Origin: Gardnerella massiliensis
GTDB lineage: Bacteria > Actinomycetota > Actinomycetes > Actinomycetales > Bifidobacteriaceae
NCBI RefSeq assembly: GCF_003408845.1
Contig: NZ_LRTV01000007.1
Coordinates: forward strand, 32,202-96,201
Reading direction: 5' to 3'
DNA: 64,000 nt
The notes under the pieces are model-generated. The model was not told where the DNA came from and ran no database searches. It was given only the letters and a program-made list of their open reading frames with translations. Below are positions 35,088-44,200 of this stretch, one piece after another. How positions within the stretch are numbered: the stretch's first letter is position 1; each line of letters begins with the position of its first letter. The position numbers were made by a program, and so were the translations under genes.

Positions 35088-38000
35088 TTACGCACGCTTA
35101 AGGCTTACGCTAAGCTCAGTTGCACTAGAATCAGCCTCAACAACCTCAAAGCTCGTAGCCAAAGTCTCCTCCGCAATCAAATCACGGAACTGCTCAACTT
35201 TAGCAACATCAGAAGCAGGCACGCTCAAAGTCAAAGCGATTCGGTCAGTAACATCCAAACCGTTCTCCTTACGAGCATCCTGAACAGCGCGGATAGCGTC
35301 ACGAGCGTAACCTTCAGCAAGCAAATCAGCTGTCAAAGCAGTGTCAAGCATAACGAAACCGCCCGTTGGCATCGCTGCGGAAGCCGTATTCGCAGCAGCT
35401 TGAGCGTCCGAAGACTCAACGCGATTCACCAGCTCATACTCACCCTCAACGAGAGCAACATCGCCGTTTGGAGTTTGAACAACAGGAGCACCAGACTCGT
35501 CAACATGCCAATCGCCACTCTTAGAAGACTTAATAGCAAACTGCACCTGCTTACCCAAACGAGGGCCGGCTGCGCGCGCATTCACCTTAAGCTCGTGAAC
35601 AATCTTCAAACCGTGTTCGCTTGCGTCTTGCAAAGTGCAGAATGCAACATTCTTCACGTTAAGCTCGCGCTCAAGCACCTGCTCATAAGGCTCCACAGCG
35701 GCAGTATCTTCCGCCACAACTGTCAAGTTTGACAACGGCTGGCGCACACGCAACTGCTCCGCCTTACGCAACGAAAGCGTAGAAGACACAACCTCGCGAA
35801 CCTTATCCATAGCAGCGACCAAAGCATCGTCATGCGCAAGAACCGCACCAAGCTCGGTGACTTCTCCAGCCTTAGGATTTGGCTCGCCATCCGAAAGCAT
35901 CTCCGGCTCCACCAAATACGGCCAATCAGCCAAATGCACGGACTCGCCTCCGGTAAGACCACGCCACACAGCCTCCGCTTCCATAGGAGCGAGAGGGGCA
36001 ATCACGCGCATAAACGCTTCGAGAACCGTGTAAAGCGTGTTGAAAGCAGCTTCGTCCTCATTCCAGAAGCGGTCACGGCTGCCACGAATATACCAATTCG
36101 TGAGCACGTCAATAAAGTCGCTAACTGCAGCACAAGCGTCACTAATCGCAAAGTCGTTCAGGCACTTTTCTACGTTCTCAACAAGCAAACGCGTGCGCGC
36201 AAGCAAGTAGCGATCCATATTGCAAAGTCCCGCAACCTCATCCGCACGAAGGCGACGAGCATCGTAACCCTTGCCACCGTTTGCAGCGTTCGCATACAGC
36301 GTGAAGAAGTAGTACGAGCTCCAAACAGGAAGCATAACCTGACGAACCGTATCCCTAATGCCGTCTGCAGTTACAATCAAATTGCCACCGCGCAAAATTG
36401 GCGAAGACATAAGGAACCAGCGCATTGCGTCCGAACCATACTCGTTGAAAACGCCATTAACATCTGGGTAATTGCGCAAATGCTTACTCATCTTCTGGCC
36501 GTCGGAACCAAGCACAATGCCGTGGCAAATCACGTTCTTAAATGCTGGGCGGTCAAAAAGCGCCGTAGCCATAATGTGAAGCGTGTAGAACCAGCCGCGA
36601 GTCTGACCAATATATTCAACGATGTAATCGCACGGGAAGTGCTCCTCGAAGAAGTCCTTATTTTCAAACGGATAATGGAACTGTGCGAAAGGCATAGAAC
36701 CAGACTCAAACCAGCAGTCGAGAACGTCCGTAATACGGTGCATTTGCGACTTTCCGGTAGGATCGTCCGGATTTGGACGAGTGAGACGATCGATATACGG
36801 GCGGTGCATATTCACATTGCCGTCGTTGTCGCGCGGATAATCGCCAAAATCAGCCTTAAGTTCTTCCAACGAACCGTACACGTCTACGCGAGGATACTTT
36901 GGATCGTCGCTAACCCACACTGGAATTGGCGAACCCCAGAAGCGATTACGGCTAATCGACCAGTCGCGAGCGTTAGAAAGCCACTTACCAAACTGGCCGT
37001 CCTTAACGTTTCCAGGAATCCAATTAATCTCCTGATTAAGCTCAAGCAAGCGCTTCTTAATCTTCGTAACCGACACAAACCAGCTAGAAACAGGCTTGTA
37101 AATAAGCGGAGTTGCGCAACGCCAGCAGTGAGGATAGCTGTGCACGTAGCTTTTTTCTTGGAATAGCAACGCGCGCTGGTCTTCCGGCATTTGAGCAAGC
37201 GGACCGTCTCCTGCACGCAAGTTGCGCAAAATAGGAAGATTTGCGTCGAAAACGTACAAGCCTTCATAGTCTGGGCAGTCGCTTGTGAACTTGCAGCCTG
37301 CGTCGAGCACGTCAACACTGCGAATCTCGTGCGCGTTAAGCGTGTTCATATCGTCCTCGCCGTAAGGAGCCTGGTGAACGAGGCCAGTACCTTCAGCGGT
37401 GTCAACATAATCCGCAGTGAAAATCGTAAAAGCGTTAGGACCAGGAGTGCCACCTTCTGCGAGCGCAGAATCGTTTGCAAAGTATGGGAACACTGGATAG
37501 TAGCGCCAGCCTGCCATATCAGCGCCCTTAAGCTCGCGCACAACTTCGTAGTTTTCGCCAAGTTCCTTAGTGTAGGAGCCGAGCAAAGGCTTACCAATGT
37601 AGAACTTTTTGCCAGCGAATTTGCCTTCAGTTGGGCGAACTTCCACGTAGTCGATGTCTGCACCGACGACGATTGCGAAGTTAGTTGGCACAGTCCAAGG
37701 AGTGGTGGTCCAGAATACTGCGTAAGCGTCGTCTTCGTCGCGAAGCTTAACGGCGACGGAAACGGTGGTGTCCTGACGATTCTGGTACACGTCCGCATCC
37801 ATACGAAGCTCGTGCGCGCTGAGCGGAGTCTGGTCCTTTGGGCAGTACGGAAGCACGCGGTAGCCCTTGTAAGCCAAGCCCTTGTCGTAAAGCTGCTTAA
37901 ATGCCCACATAACGGATTCCATGTATGGAATGTTCAGCGTTTTGTAGCCGCGCTCGAAATCAACCCAGCGAGCCTGACGATGCACGTAGTTTTGCCACTC

Positions 38001-38498
38001 GTTCGTGTACTTCAAAACGCTGGCACGGCAAGCATCGTTGAACTTTGCGATGCCCATTTTTTCGATTTGCTCAACCGATTCGATGCCGAGTTCCTTCTGC
38101 GCTTCCAACTCTGCTGGAAGGCCGTGAGTATCCCAACCAAAAACGCGGTTCACCTTGCGTCCGCGCATGGTTTGGTAGCGCGGAACCACGTCTTTTGCGT
38201 AGCCTGTGAGCAGGTGGCCGTAGTGAGGAAGACCGTTTGCAAATGGAGGGCCATCGAAGAACACGAACTCGTTTTGGCTTCCCTTGCCGGACGGGCGGTA
38301 TTCGATTGACTTGCGGAAAGTGTTGTTTGCATCCCAGTATTGAAGAACAGACTCTTCAAGCTTTGGGAAAGAAGGATTTGGTGCAACTTGCGCGCAGGCA
38401 GCTTCTTGCGTTGATGCCGAAACACTTACCTTTGGGTATACGTTATTTGCGGACGATTTTTCGGACGCGTTTGCTGCTGGATTAGTGGATTCGCTCAC
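35088..38498 (-). CDS. ileS: Isoleucyl-tRNA synthetase
   Basis: Class I synthetase that charges tRNA-Ile; 1136 residues, in the size range of actinobacterial enzymes. It has the HIGH-type motif PPFANGLPHYGH (about 84-95) and the KMSKS loop DGQKMSKHLRNYPD. The editing domain contains WTTTPWTVPTNFA. An anticodon-binding domain follows around 780, with an extended C-terminal part. GTG at 38498 is the start: SD GAGGAG lies nine bases before it, and the upstream in-frame codons belong to a T-box leader. A polar 40-residue leader precedes the first conserved segment. Translation is expected to rise when uncharged tRNA-Ile accumulates. Confidence 0.97.
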   Translation of the reverse strand: MSESTNPAANASEKSSANNVYPKVSVSASTQEAACAQVAPNPSFPKLEESVLQYWDANNTFRKSIEYRPSGKGSQNEFVFFDGPPFANGLPHYGHLLTGYAKDVVPRYQTMRGRKVNRVFGWDTHGLPAELEAQKELGIESVEQIEKMGIAKFNDACRASVLKYTNEWQNYVHRQARWVDFERGYKTLNIPYMESVMWAFKQLYDKGLAYKGYRVLPYCPKDQTPLSAHELRMDADVYQNRQDTTVSVAVKLRDEDDAYAVFWTTTPWTVPTNFAIVVGADIDYVEVRPTEGKFAGKKFYIGKPLLGSYTKELGENYEVVRELKGADMAGWRYYPVFPYFANDSALAEGGTPGPNAFTIFTADYVDTAEGTGLVHQAPYGEDDMNTLNAHEIRSVDVLDAGCKFTSDCPDYEGLYVFDANLPILRNLRAGDGPLAQMPEDQRALLFQEKSYVHSYPHCWRCATPLIYKPVSSWFVSVTKIKKRLLELNQEINWIPGNVKDGQFGKWLSNARDWSISRNRFWGSPIPVWVSDDPKYPRVDVYGSLEELKADFGDYPRDNDGNVNMHRPYIDRLTRPNPDDPTGKSQMHRITDVLDCWFESGSMPFAQFHYPFENKDFFEEHFPCDYIVEYIGQTRGWFYTLHIMATALFDRPAFKNVICHGIVLGSDGQKMSKHLRNYPDVNGVFNEYGSDAMRWFLMSSPILRGGNLIVTADGIRDTVRQVMLPVWSSYYFFTLYANAANGGKGYDARRLRADEVAGLCNMDRYLLARTRLLVENVEKCLNDFAISDACAAVSDFIDVLTNWYIRGSRDRFWNEDEAAFNTLYTVLEAFMRVIAPLAPMEAEAVWRGLTGGESVHLADWPYLVEPEMLSDGEPNPKAGEVTELGAVLAHDDALVAAMDKVREVVSSTLSLRKAEQLRVRQPLSNLTVVAEDTAAVEPYEQVLERELNVKNVAFCTLQDASEHGLKIVHELKVNARAAGPRLGKQVQFAIKSSKSGDWHVDESGAPVVQTPNGDVALVEGEYELVNRVESSDAQAAANTASAAMPTGGFVMLDTALTADLLAEGYARDAIRAVQDARKENGLDVTDRIALTLSVPASDVAKVEQFRDLIAEETLATSFEVVEADSSATELSVSLKRA

Positions 38499-38499
38499 T

Positions 38500-38736
38500 G
38501 TGCTCTCCTCGCTCAACAGGGTGAATATTTCCCTGCGAGGACGACAGTTACTGCCGCGGTACCACCTCGCTTGCTGCAAGATGCTTAACGCAACGCAAGT
38601 TACGCAATCAACTATTCTTGCAGCCTCTCGTGTTTGGCTATGCGGGCCAACCCCGTCGGTTCTAATAAGCGAGAACCTTACGAATCCTCGCCGTTCTTCC
38701 GAAAACTCCCCGCCGATAACGGATCATCGCTTAAGT
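38500..38736 (-). promoter_or_regulatory. Translational T-box riboswitch of ileS
   Basis: The minus strand carries the invariant T-box GGTGGTACCGCGG (38560-38568 region) and the actinobacterial ileS leader features GGAAGAACGGCGAGG and GACGGGGTTGGCCCGC. The candidate specifier is ATC at 38722-38724 in GATGATCCGTTATC, the codon read by tRNA-Ile(GAU). Three hexamers compete. GCGAGG beside the T-box (38565-38570) and GCGAGG within the Shine-Dalgarno (38507-38512) can each pair with CCTCGC (38535-38540). Uncharged tRNA should favour the first pairing and free the ribosome site. No terminator U-run is present, supporting translational control. Confidence 0.92.
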
Positions 38737-38823
38737 TAGAAATAATCTAACACTATCCCCTAACATTGGGAAGGATTTCGCAACTCGCGAATAATACTAG
38801 CAAAAGCAAACAAGTAATAAAAG

Positions 38824-38896
38824 TGCCCCGGATCAGAATCGAACTGACGACACCCACTTTAGGAGAGTGGTGCTCTATCCACTGAGCTACCGAGGC
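38824..38896 (-). tRNA. tRNA-Arg (anticodon CCT)
   Basis: Acceptor GCCTCGG pairs with CCGGGGC (one G-U pair). D arm GCTC/GAGC, anticodon arm CCACT-CTCCTAA-AGTGG, and T arm GTCAG-TTCGATT-CTGAT (one G-U pair) complete the fold. CCA is not encoded. It reads codon AGG. Confidence 0.92.
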
Positions 38897-38945
38897 AACA
38901 AATGGCAATTGTACACCATAGCGTGGTTTACGCGCTACAGCGTGC

Positions 38946-39272
38946 TCAAGATTCAAGATTAGACTGCGTGCCAGCCGTAGCCGCCGTAGCCGACTGTTCC
39001 GCTTGAGCCGCATCCAACTTCGCACGAACCGCAGCAAGCAAGCCCTGTGCGCGCTTAGCCAACGCCTCACCAATCTCCCACTGACGCATGGACTGATCCA
39101 GCGTCAAACCGCCAGCTTCCAACGCCTGAACCGCCTGAACCAGCTTTTCGCGAGCCTCCTCGTACGGCATCGCCTCAATCGCAGCGCGCTCTTCTTTCGT
39201 AAGAGTGCTCGCAAAATCTGCACTTTCGGCACTATTCGCACTTTCTGAGTTCTTATTTTCTTTTTCGCTCAT
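38946..39272 (-). CDS. xseB: Exodeoxyribonuclease VII small subunit
   Basis: Helical partner of XseA in single-strand DNA exonuclease VII; 108 residues. The core MPYEEAREKLVQAVQALEAGGLTLDQSMRQWEIGEALAKR (about 35-75) matches the family closely. The N-terminal 30 residues are polar and acidic, and the tail is Ala/Gln-rich, so both ends exceed the usual 80 residues. AAAGG precedes the ATG. It follows xseA by 54 bases on the same strand and is probably co-transcribed. Confidence 0.93.
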   Translation of the reverse strand: MSEKENKNSESANSAESADFASTLTKEERAAIEAMPYEEAREKLVQAVQALEAGGLTLDQSMRQWEIGEALAKRAQGLLAAVRAKLDAAQAEQSATAATAGTQSNLES

Positions 39273-39326
39273 ATCTAACCTTTCGTTGTATCTAAAATAT
39301 CTAAAAAATCTAAAATATATAAAAAT

Positions 39327-40667
39327 TTACTTAACTGACTTTCCGGCAGCTACTTTTGTGCCAGTCACCTTGCCAAGAACCACACCGCTTTTAAGCGTAA
39401 CTGTCATATCGTCGCCGACTTTCGCGCATGACGCATCGTCAAGCACTCGCCCACCGCTAAGCTGCACTACAGCGTACCCGCGGTTCAAAGTCGATTGCGG
39501 ACTTAGCGCAGTCAAGCTCGCGTGAGCCTTCTCAACAGTTAAACTCGCGTCGTCAAGAAGTCGCACCAAACCGTGACGCATTCGCTCAACAGCCTGCTCA
39601 ACCAAACGCTCGTGCGGCTCAAGCATAGTACTCGGACGCGTAAGGCTCGGGCGGTTCGCGTAACCCTCGACGAGTCGAATCTCATTGTCAACTCGCGCAG
39701 AAATTCGCATGCGCATAGTTTGCAGCGCGTTATCAATAAGCTGCCACTGCTCGCGCACATCCGGAACCACGCGCTTTGCAGCATCCGTAGGCGTAGACGC
39801 GCGCAAATCCGCCGCCAAATCAATAAGCGTCCAATCATCCTCGTGGCCAATTGCCGACACAATCGGAGTCACGCACGCGGCCGTAGCGCGAACCACACCT
39901 TCGTCCGAAAAACCAATCAAATCCTCAAAACTACCGCCGCCGCGAGCAACGATAATAACGTCAACTTCCGGATCCGCATCGAGCTGCTTAATTGCGGCTA
40001 CAACGTCCGCCGGGCACTGCACGCCCTGCACGTGCGCGTGCACCACCTTAAAGCGCGTAACAGGCCAACGCAAATTCACATTCGTAATAACATCGCCTTC
40101 CGCGCGAGCCTGAGGCGCACACACAAGACCAATGCACTTAGGGAATTCCGGCAACGGCACCTTATTTTCAGCGTCAAATAGCCCCTCACCTTTAAGCTTT
40201 TTTCGTAACTCATCAATTTGCGCTTTTAGGTCGCCAGCGCCAACGCGTCTGATTTCGTCCGCAACGAAGCTTAAGCGCGTCGCTTTAACCCAAATATCGG
40301 CCTTGCCATGAACGACTACGCGGTCGCCCTGGCGAAGTTCGCGCGCCTGCTGCACGAAATTACTGAAGCCCATTATGGAAATCGACACTTCTTCGTTGCT
40401 GTCGCGAAGGGTGATGTAGCCGGAAGAAGCGCGGCGCATATTAATTTCGACGATTTGGCCCTCAATCCACGCTGCCGGCCAGCGTTCGACAGCACCGTGG
40501 AACTTTTGGCTTAAAACGGCAACAGGCCAAGGGTTTTCGGCAGTCGTGTCGGCAGCTTTTAGCGGAAGCTGGCGCGGCTGAGGCTGCACTAACGTTTGCT
40601 GCTGTTGCTGCTGTTCAAGCTGAGAATAATCCTGAAATAATTGCGGCATCATATTTGGCGAGGTCAT
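39327..40667 (-). CDS. xseA: Exodeoxyribonuclease VII large subunit
   Basis: Catalytic subunit of exonuclease VII; 446 residues. The N-terminal OB-fold (about 48-145) includes VAVLSQKFHGAVERWPAAWI and GDRVVVHGKADIW. The catalytic domain shows CIGLVCAPQARAEGDV, DVIIVARGGGSFEDLIGFSDE, and PIVSAIGHEDDWTLIDLAADLRASTPTDAA. A shorter helical segment and C-terminal VVQLSGGRVLDD follow. The first 30 residues contain a Gln run (EQQQQQQTL) encoded by GCT/GTT repeats. A dense cluster of hairpin repeats lies upstream. Confidence 0.95.
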   Translation of the reverse strand: MTSPNMMPQLFQDYSQLEQQQQQQTLVQPQPRQLPLKAADTTAENPWPVAVLSQKFHGAVERWPAAWIEGQIVEINMRRASSGYITLRDSNEEVSISIMGFSNFVQQARELRQGDRVVVHGKADIWVKATRLSFVADEIRRVGAGDLKAQIDELRKKLKGEGLFDAENKVPLPEFPKCIGLVCAPQARAEGDVITNVNLRWPVTRFKVVHAHVQGVQCPADVVAAIKQLDADPEVDVIIVARGGGSFEDLIGFSDEGVVRATAACVTPIVSAIGHEDDWTLIDLAADLRASTPTDAAKRVVPDVREQWQLIDNALQTMRMRISARVDNEIRLVEGYANRPSLTRPSTMLEPHERLVEQAVERMRHGLVRLLDDASLTVEKAHASLTALSPQSTLNRGYAVVQLSGGRVLDDASCAKVGDDMTVTLKSGVVLGKVTGTKVAAGKSVK

Positions 40668-40696
40668 AACTCAAGATTGACTGTTAAGAGGGACAA

Positions 40697-40924
40697 ATGC
40701 ACACCGACACTGAAAGCACCCCGTGCTTTCAACCCTGAGCAAGCGCTACCGCATTGGGTTGCTTGCTTCTGGTCATCAGATTGTGCTTTCTTAAAAACAA
40801 AGAAAGCACAATCGTTTGCGCACCGACACTGAAAGCACCCCGTGCTTTCAGTATTGAGTCGGTGCTACCGCATTGAGCTTGCTTGAAGCGCGCAATGCAG
40901 CTTCAAGCAAGGGCAATGCGACAC
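40697..40924 (+). repeat. Cluster of nested hairpin repeats between xseA and tRNA-Lys
   Basis: Four hairpins lie in series. 40711-40731 joins TGAAAGCAC with GTGCTTTCA. 40779-40813 is a perfect 14-bp stem (GATTGTGCTTTCTT). 40820-40865 is two-tiered, with GCACCGAC/GTCGGTGC outside CTGAAAGCAC/GTGCTTTCAG. 40864-40924 joins CTTGCTTGAAGC with GCTTCAAGCAAG inside the ends GCTACCGCATTG and CAATGCGACAC. The phrase CACCGACACTGAAAGCACCC occurs twice (from 40702 and 40821). There is no gene in 40668-40996. Confidence 0.8.
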
Positions 40925-40930
40925 GCCGGC

Positions 40931-40958
40931 TTGCACATTATCTGATTCTGAGTATAGT
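40931..40958 (+). promoter_or_regulatory. Probable promoter of tRNA-Lys
   Basis: TTGCAC, a 16-bp spacer and TATAGT lie about 39 bases upstream of the tRNA 5' end. They match sigma-70-type -35 and -10 elements by consensus only. Confidence 0.5.
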
Positions 40959-40996
40959 TATTACTCGGTTCGCAAAACGAACCACAGATAACCAAC

Positions 40997-41070
40997 GCCC
41001 CTTTAGCTCAGTTGGTTAGAGCAGCTGACTCTTAATCAGCGTGTCCAGGGTTCGAATCCCTGAGGGGGCA
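40997..41070 (+). tRNA. tRNA-Lys (anticodon CTT)
   Basis: Acceptor GCCCCTT pairs with AGGGGGC (one G-U pair). D arm GCTC/GAGC, anticodon arm GCTGA-CTCTTAA-TCAGC, and T arm CAGGG-TTCGAAT-CCCTG complete the fold. CCA is not encoded. Confidence 0.94.
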
Positions 41071-41080
41071 CAAACAAAAA

Positions 41081-41108
41081 ACCCAAGCTTCACGGCTTGG
41101 GTTTTTTC
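41081..41108 (+). terminator. Terminator of tRNA-Lys
   Basis: CCCAAGC and GCTTGGG form a stem over a 6-nt loop, followed by TTTTTT, ten bases after the tRNA. Confidence 0.9.
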
Positions 41109-41170
41109 GTATTTTCACACACATTTTTTTGGCCTATAACCCCATAGCCCCACACTTCAATTAAATCTGA

Positions 41171-41205
41171 ATTGGGCCTGAAATCATTTGAATTCCAGAC
41201 CCAAT
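41171..41205 (-). terminator. Hairpin downstream of subtilisin A
   Basis: ATTGGG-x-CTG-x-AAT pairs with its complement across a short loop, with two mismatches. It lies 30 bases after the protease stop codon. No strong U-run follows on the minus strand. Confidence 0.5.
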
Positions 41206-41235
41206 CAAAACCTCCCAAAACTATAAACCAAATGT

Positions 41236-44200
41236 TTATAATCTACTGCTGTTGCGCGCGTGGCGACTACGATGCGTCGTAAGCGTCAGCCCGCTTATCA
41301 AAAGCACCGCAAAAGTCACAATCGCCGCCACAACACCGCTGCCAGTAACAGCCAGCTTAGAAGTCAACGCCTTAGCGCGCGCACCATTCTGCTTCCGGTC
41401 GGCAGCAGCACTGTTAGAAGCGCCAGATTTGCCGTCATTCTTCGACTTACCTTCCTTACCCGCATGCAAACTACCAGCAGACCCGCCAGCATGACCATTT
41501 TCGTGCACACCGTCAGTATAAGTAAGATCGTTCAATAACGCATAGCCAACACCAATTCCGGCAGATCCGTTACCAGATCCGTCACCAGCAGCTCCGCCGG
41601 CACCAGCCTCACCAGCAGCACCCTGCGAACCCACCACAATATCCGTGCTCACAAGAGTATCCGCAGCCCTTTCAAACGCAATCGAATTATCTTTCGCCAC
41701 GTTGCCCGCGTAATCCACAGCCTCAACCGTAATCGTATGCTTGCCACTGGCAATCTTCTTAGGATCCACCGTCACCTGTAGTGGCTTATCCAAATTCATT
41801 TTCGATAGCTGAATATCGTAAGGGTTACCTTGCGTAAGCATGTTTTGCAGCAAGGATTCATTAAGCGTATGCGCCGCCTCCCCTACTTTTACGCCATCAA
41901 CTTTCACCACTAGCGACCTAAGGTTAGCATCCTGCGCCTTGACCACAATATTCTTATTGCCGTCAACTTTCTCATGATTTTTCACACCAAATTCCACTGT
42001 AGGCGCGGTATTATCGACCACCACTGGGAAGCGCGCGCTTATAACATTGCCAGAGTAATCGCCGCGTCCCATTGCTTGGATCAGCACGAAGTCGCCATCT
42101 TCCACCGGAAGTTCCCGTTCGAAAGATTGCTTATTAGTAATAGCACCTTTGGAATCTTCGGTAGAGTTGTCGGCAGCAATAAGATTACTGATTTTCAGCG
42201 TGTATCCAGCAAAGTCGTCGCTAATTGTGCCGCTGAATTTTACCGAATTTCCTTTAGTGAAGAGTCTTCCAGCGTAAAGTTTCGTTGGCGCGGTAAATGT
42301 TACTACAGGCGGCTGGTTGTCAAAGTAGAAGACAGCTGGAGTGTCCAGCAGCGTTTGGTCCCCATTTTTTACAACCAGTCGGAAGTCGTTGACGCCAGTG
42401 TGAATTGGCAGCTGAGCTTTAAAGGTGTTTGAGGACCACCTGCCATGCTGAATTGTTGCCTCGATTGATTGCGGATTAGCGTATTCACTTCCGTCATTTT
42501 TCACGCGATTTGCTGGAGTAAAGATCACTTGAGTTACGTTTTTTACGTCAATACCGCCGTCAACAGTGAATTTACCGTCACTGCCGACACCGTTAACGCG
42601 CCACTTGTATCCTCCGTAGGATGACGCGTTATTAAGATATAACGAGTATTCGTTGAAGGTGTCACTTTGATCGTCGGCTGAGTTCGACGCGTCAGTTTCG
42701 TCGGCTTCAACTTGCGAACCAGAACTGAAACCATCTTTCCCATCTTTCCCAGCTTTGAGCACCTTCTTAACATGCGCTTCATTAAAACCAGCATCGTGAA
42801 CATACACATCCACAAATTCAATGCTGGAACCAGCCTTCTTACTACGCGAACCGAGTGGAATATTGCAATTGAGAGTCGTGCCGCTAGAATCATGCGTTTC
42901 TCGACACGCTTTGCGCGCATCGTAGTGCATAAATTCTCTGCTTCCATTGATTCGTATACCAGGTTTGCTGAGCGTCTTACTTAAGTTTGAGTGAGACTTA
43001 ACGTGAAGATTGATAAGTGTTCCGTGAATAAAGTCGTCTATAGTAACCTGAATTTTTGGCACGCTACTACTTATAGTGAACGGCATATCAGTTACCTGAC
43101 ACCTATTTTTCGTAATGCACGCTTTTACACGATAAATATACGAGCCTTCCGGCAGCGCCTTGAACTTTTCTGCTGGAGTTTTGGATTTTTTGTTATAAAT
43201 CTTTCCGTCGAACGCACCGTAACCAATGTACGAAACCAATCCGTTTGGTCTGCCCAAATCGTATAACGTAGGCCTGGAAACGTAGTGATCTTCACCAATT
43301 TCTTCCAATAAGTTACCTTTAGAATCTAACACGGAGTATTTCAACAGTTCGACGTTACGCAACAAAGCCAACGATGGTTTCAACTCAGACATATATTTAG
43401 GCGAAAATACTACGGTACCATTGCTGCCGTCTCCAACTTGCACTGTTTTCCCGTGGAAACTTGAGGTGAGCGATGTGGTCATTGTTATGCTGCTTGAATA
43501 GTTTTCGCCAGGTTTTACGAGAATTGGCTCAGCATTCCAGTTGCCAACAAAACCGAGGTATGGCACGGATAGGTCTGGTTGCCCTTCGGTTTGTGATTTG
43601 AAGCGGGCCCAACCTTCGATATAGTGATCGTGTCCGTACTGTGGGTTGAGCGTGAAAGTAACGGTTGCTGTGGCTTTAGGCGCCACCGTAACGCTTGTTG
43701 CGTTTGCGGTAAGCGTTTCTGCAGTGTTAATAAACGTGGTAACTTTTCGTTCGCTGGTGCGCCGTTCGTTCACGACGCGCTGCTGCGGAATGTTATACGT
43801 GACAGCTTTGGAACCGTAGTTGCGTAAGGTAACGGTGAAGCTGTGCGAACCGCTGGTAAGTTCACGAAGCGACACGTAGGCTTTGTTTTTACCGTCACTA
43901 TTGTCTTTTACTGTAGCGATAACGTTGGTTGCCAGTGCCTTATTTAATTGCACAAGTCCGGCGCCGATTTGTCGAGGAGCATACGGCACCCCTGTATCAC
44001 TTTCGTTATTATTTCCTTCGCCTTCGCTGCTTTCGCTACCGTCGTGCGTAAGAATTTTTGCTGTATTCATTAACGCTTGACGCACGCGCGCAACTCGTTC
44101 AGCAGAAACAGCCTTACCTTCGCTTGACTTGTAGTTTTCCAACATTAATGCCACAAAACCAGCAATGCTTGGAGCCGCCATGGACGTGCCAGACATATTA

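Noticed and set aside
35832..37166. Long plus-strand ORF of 444 codons
   Set aside because: It lies wholly antisense to ileS, has no recognisable motif and has an Arg/Asn/His-rich composition typical of a shadow frame.
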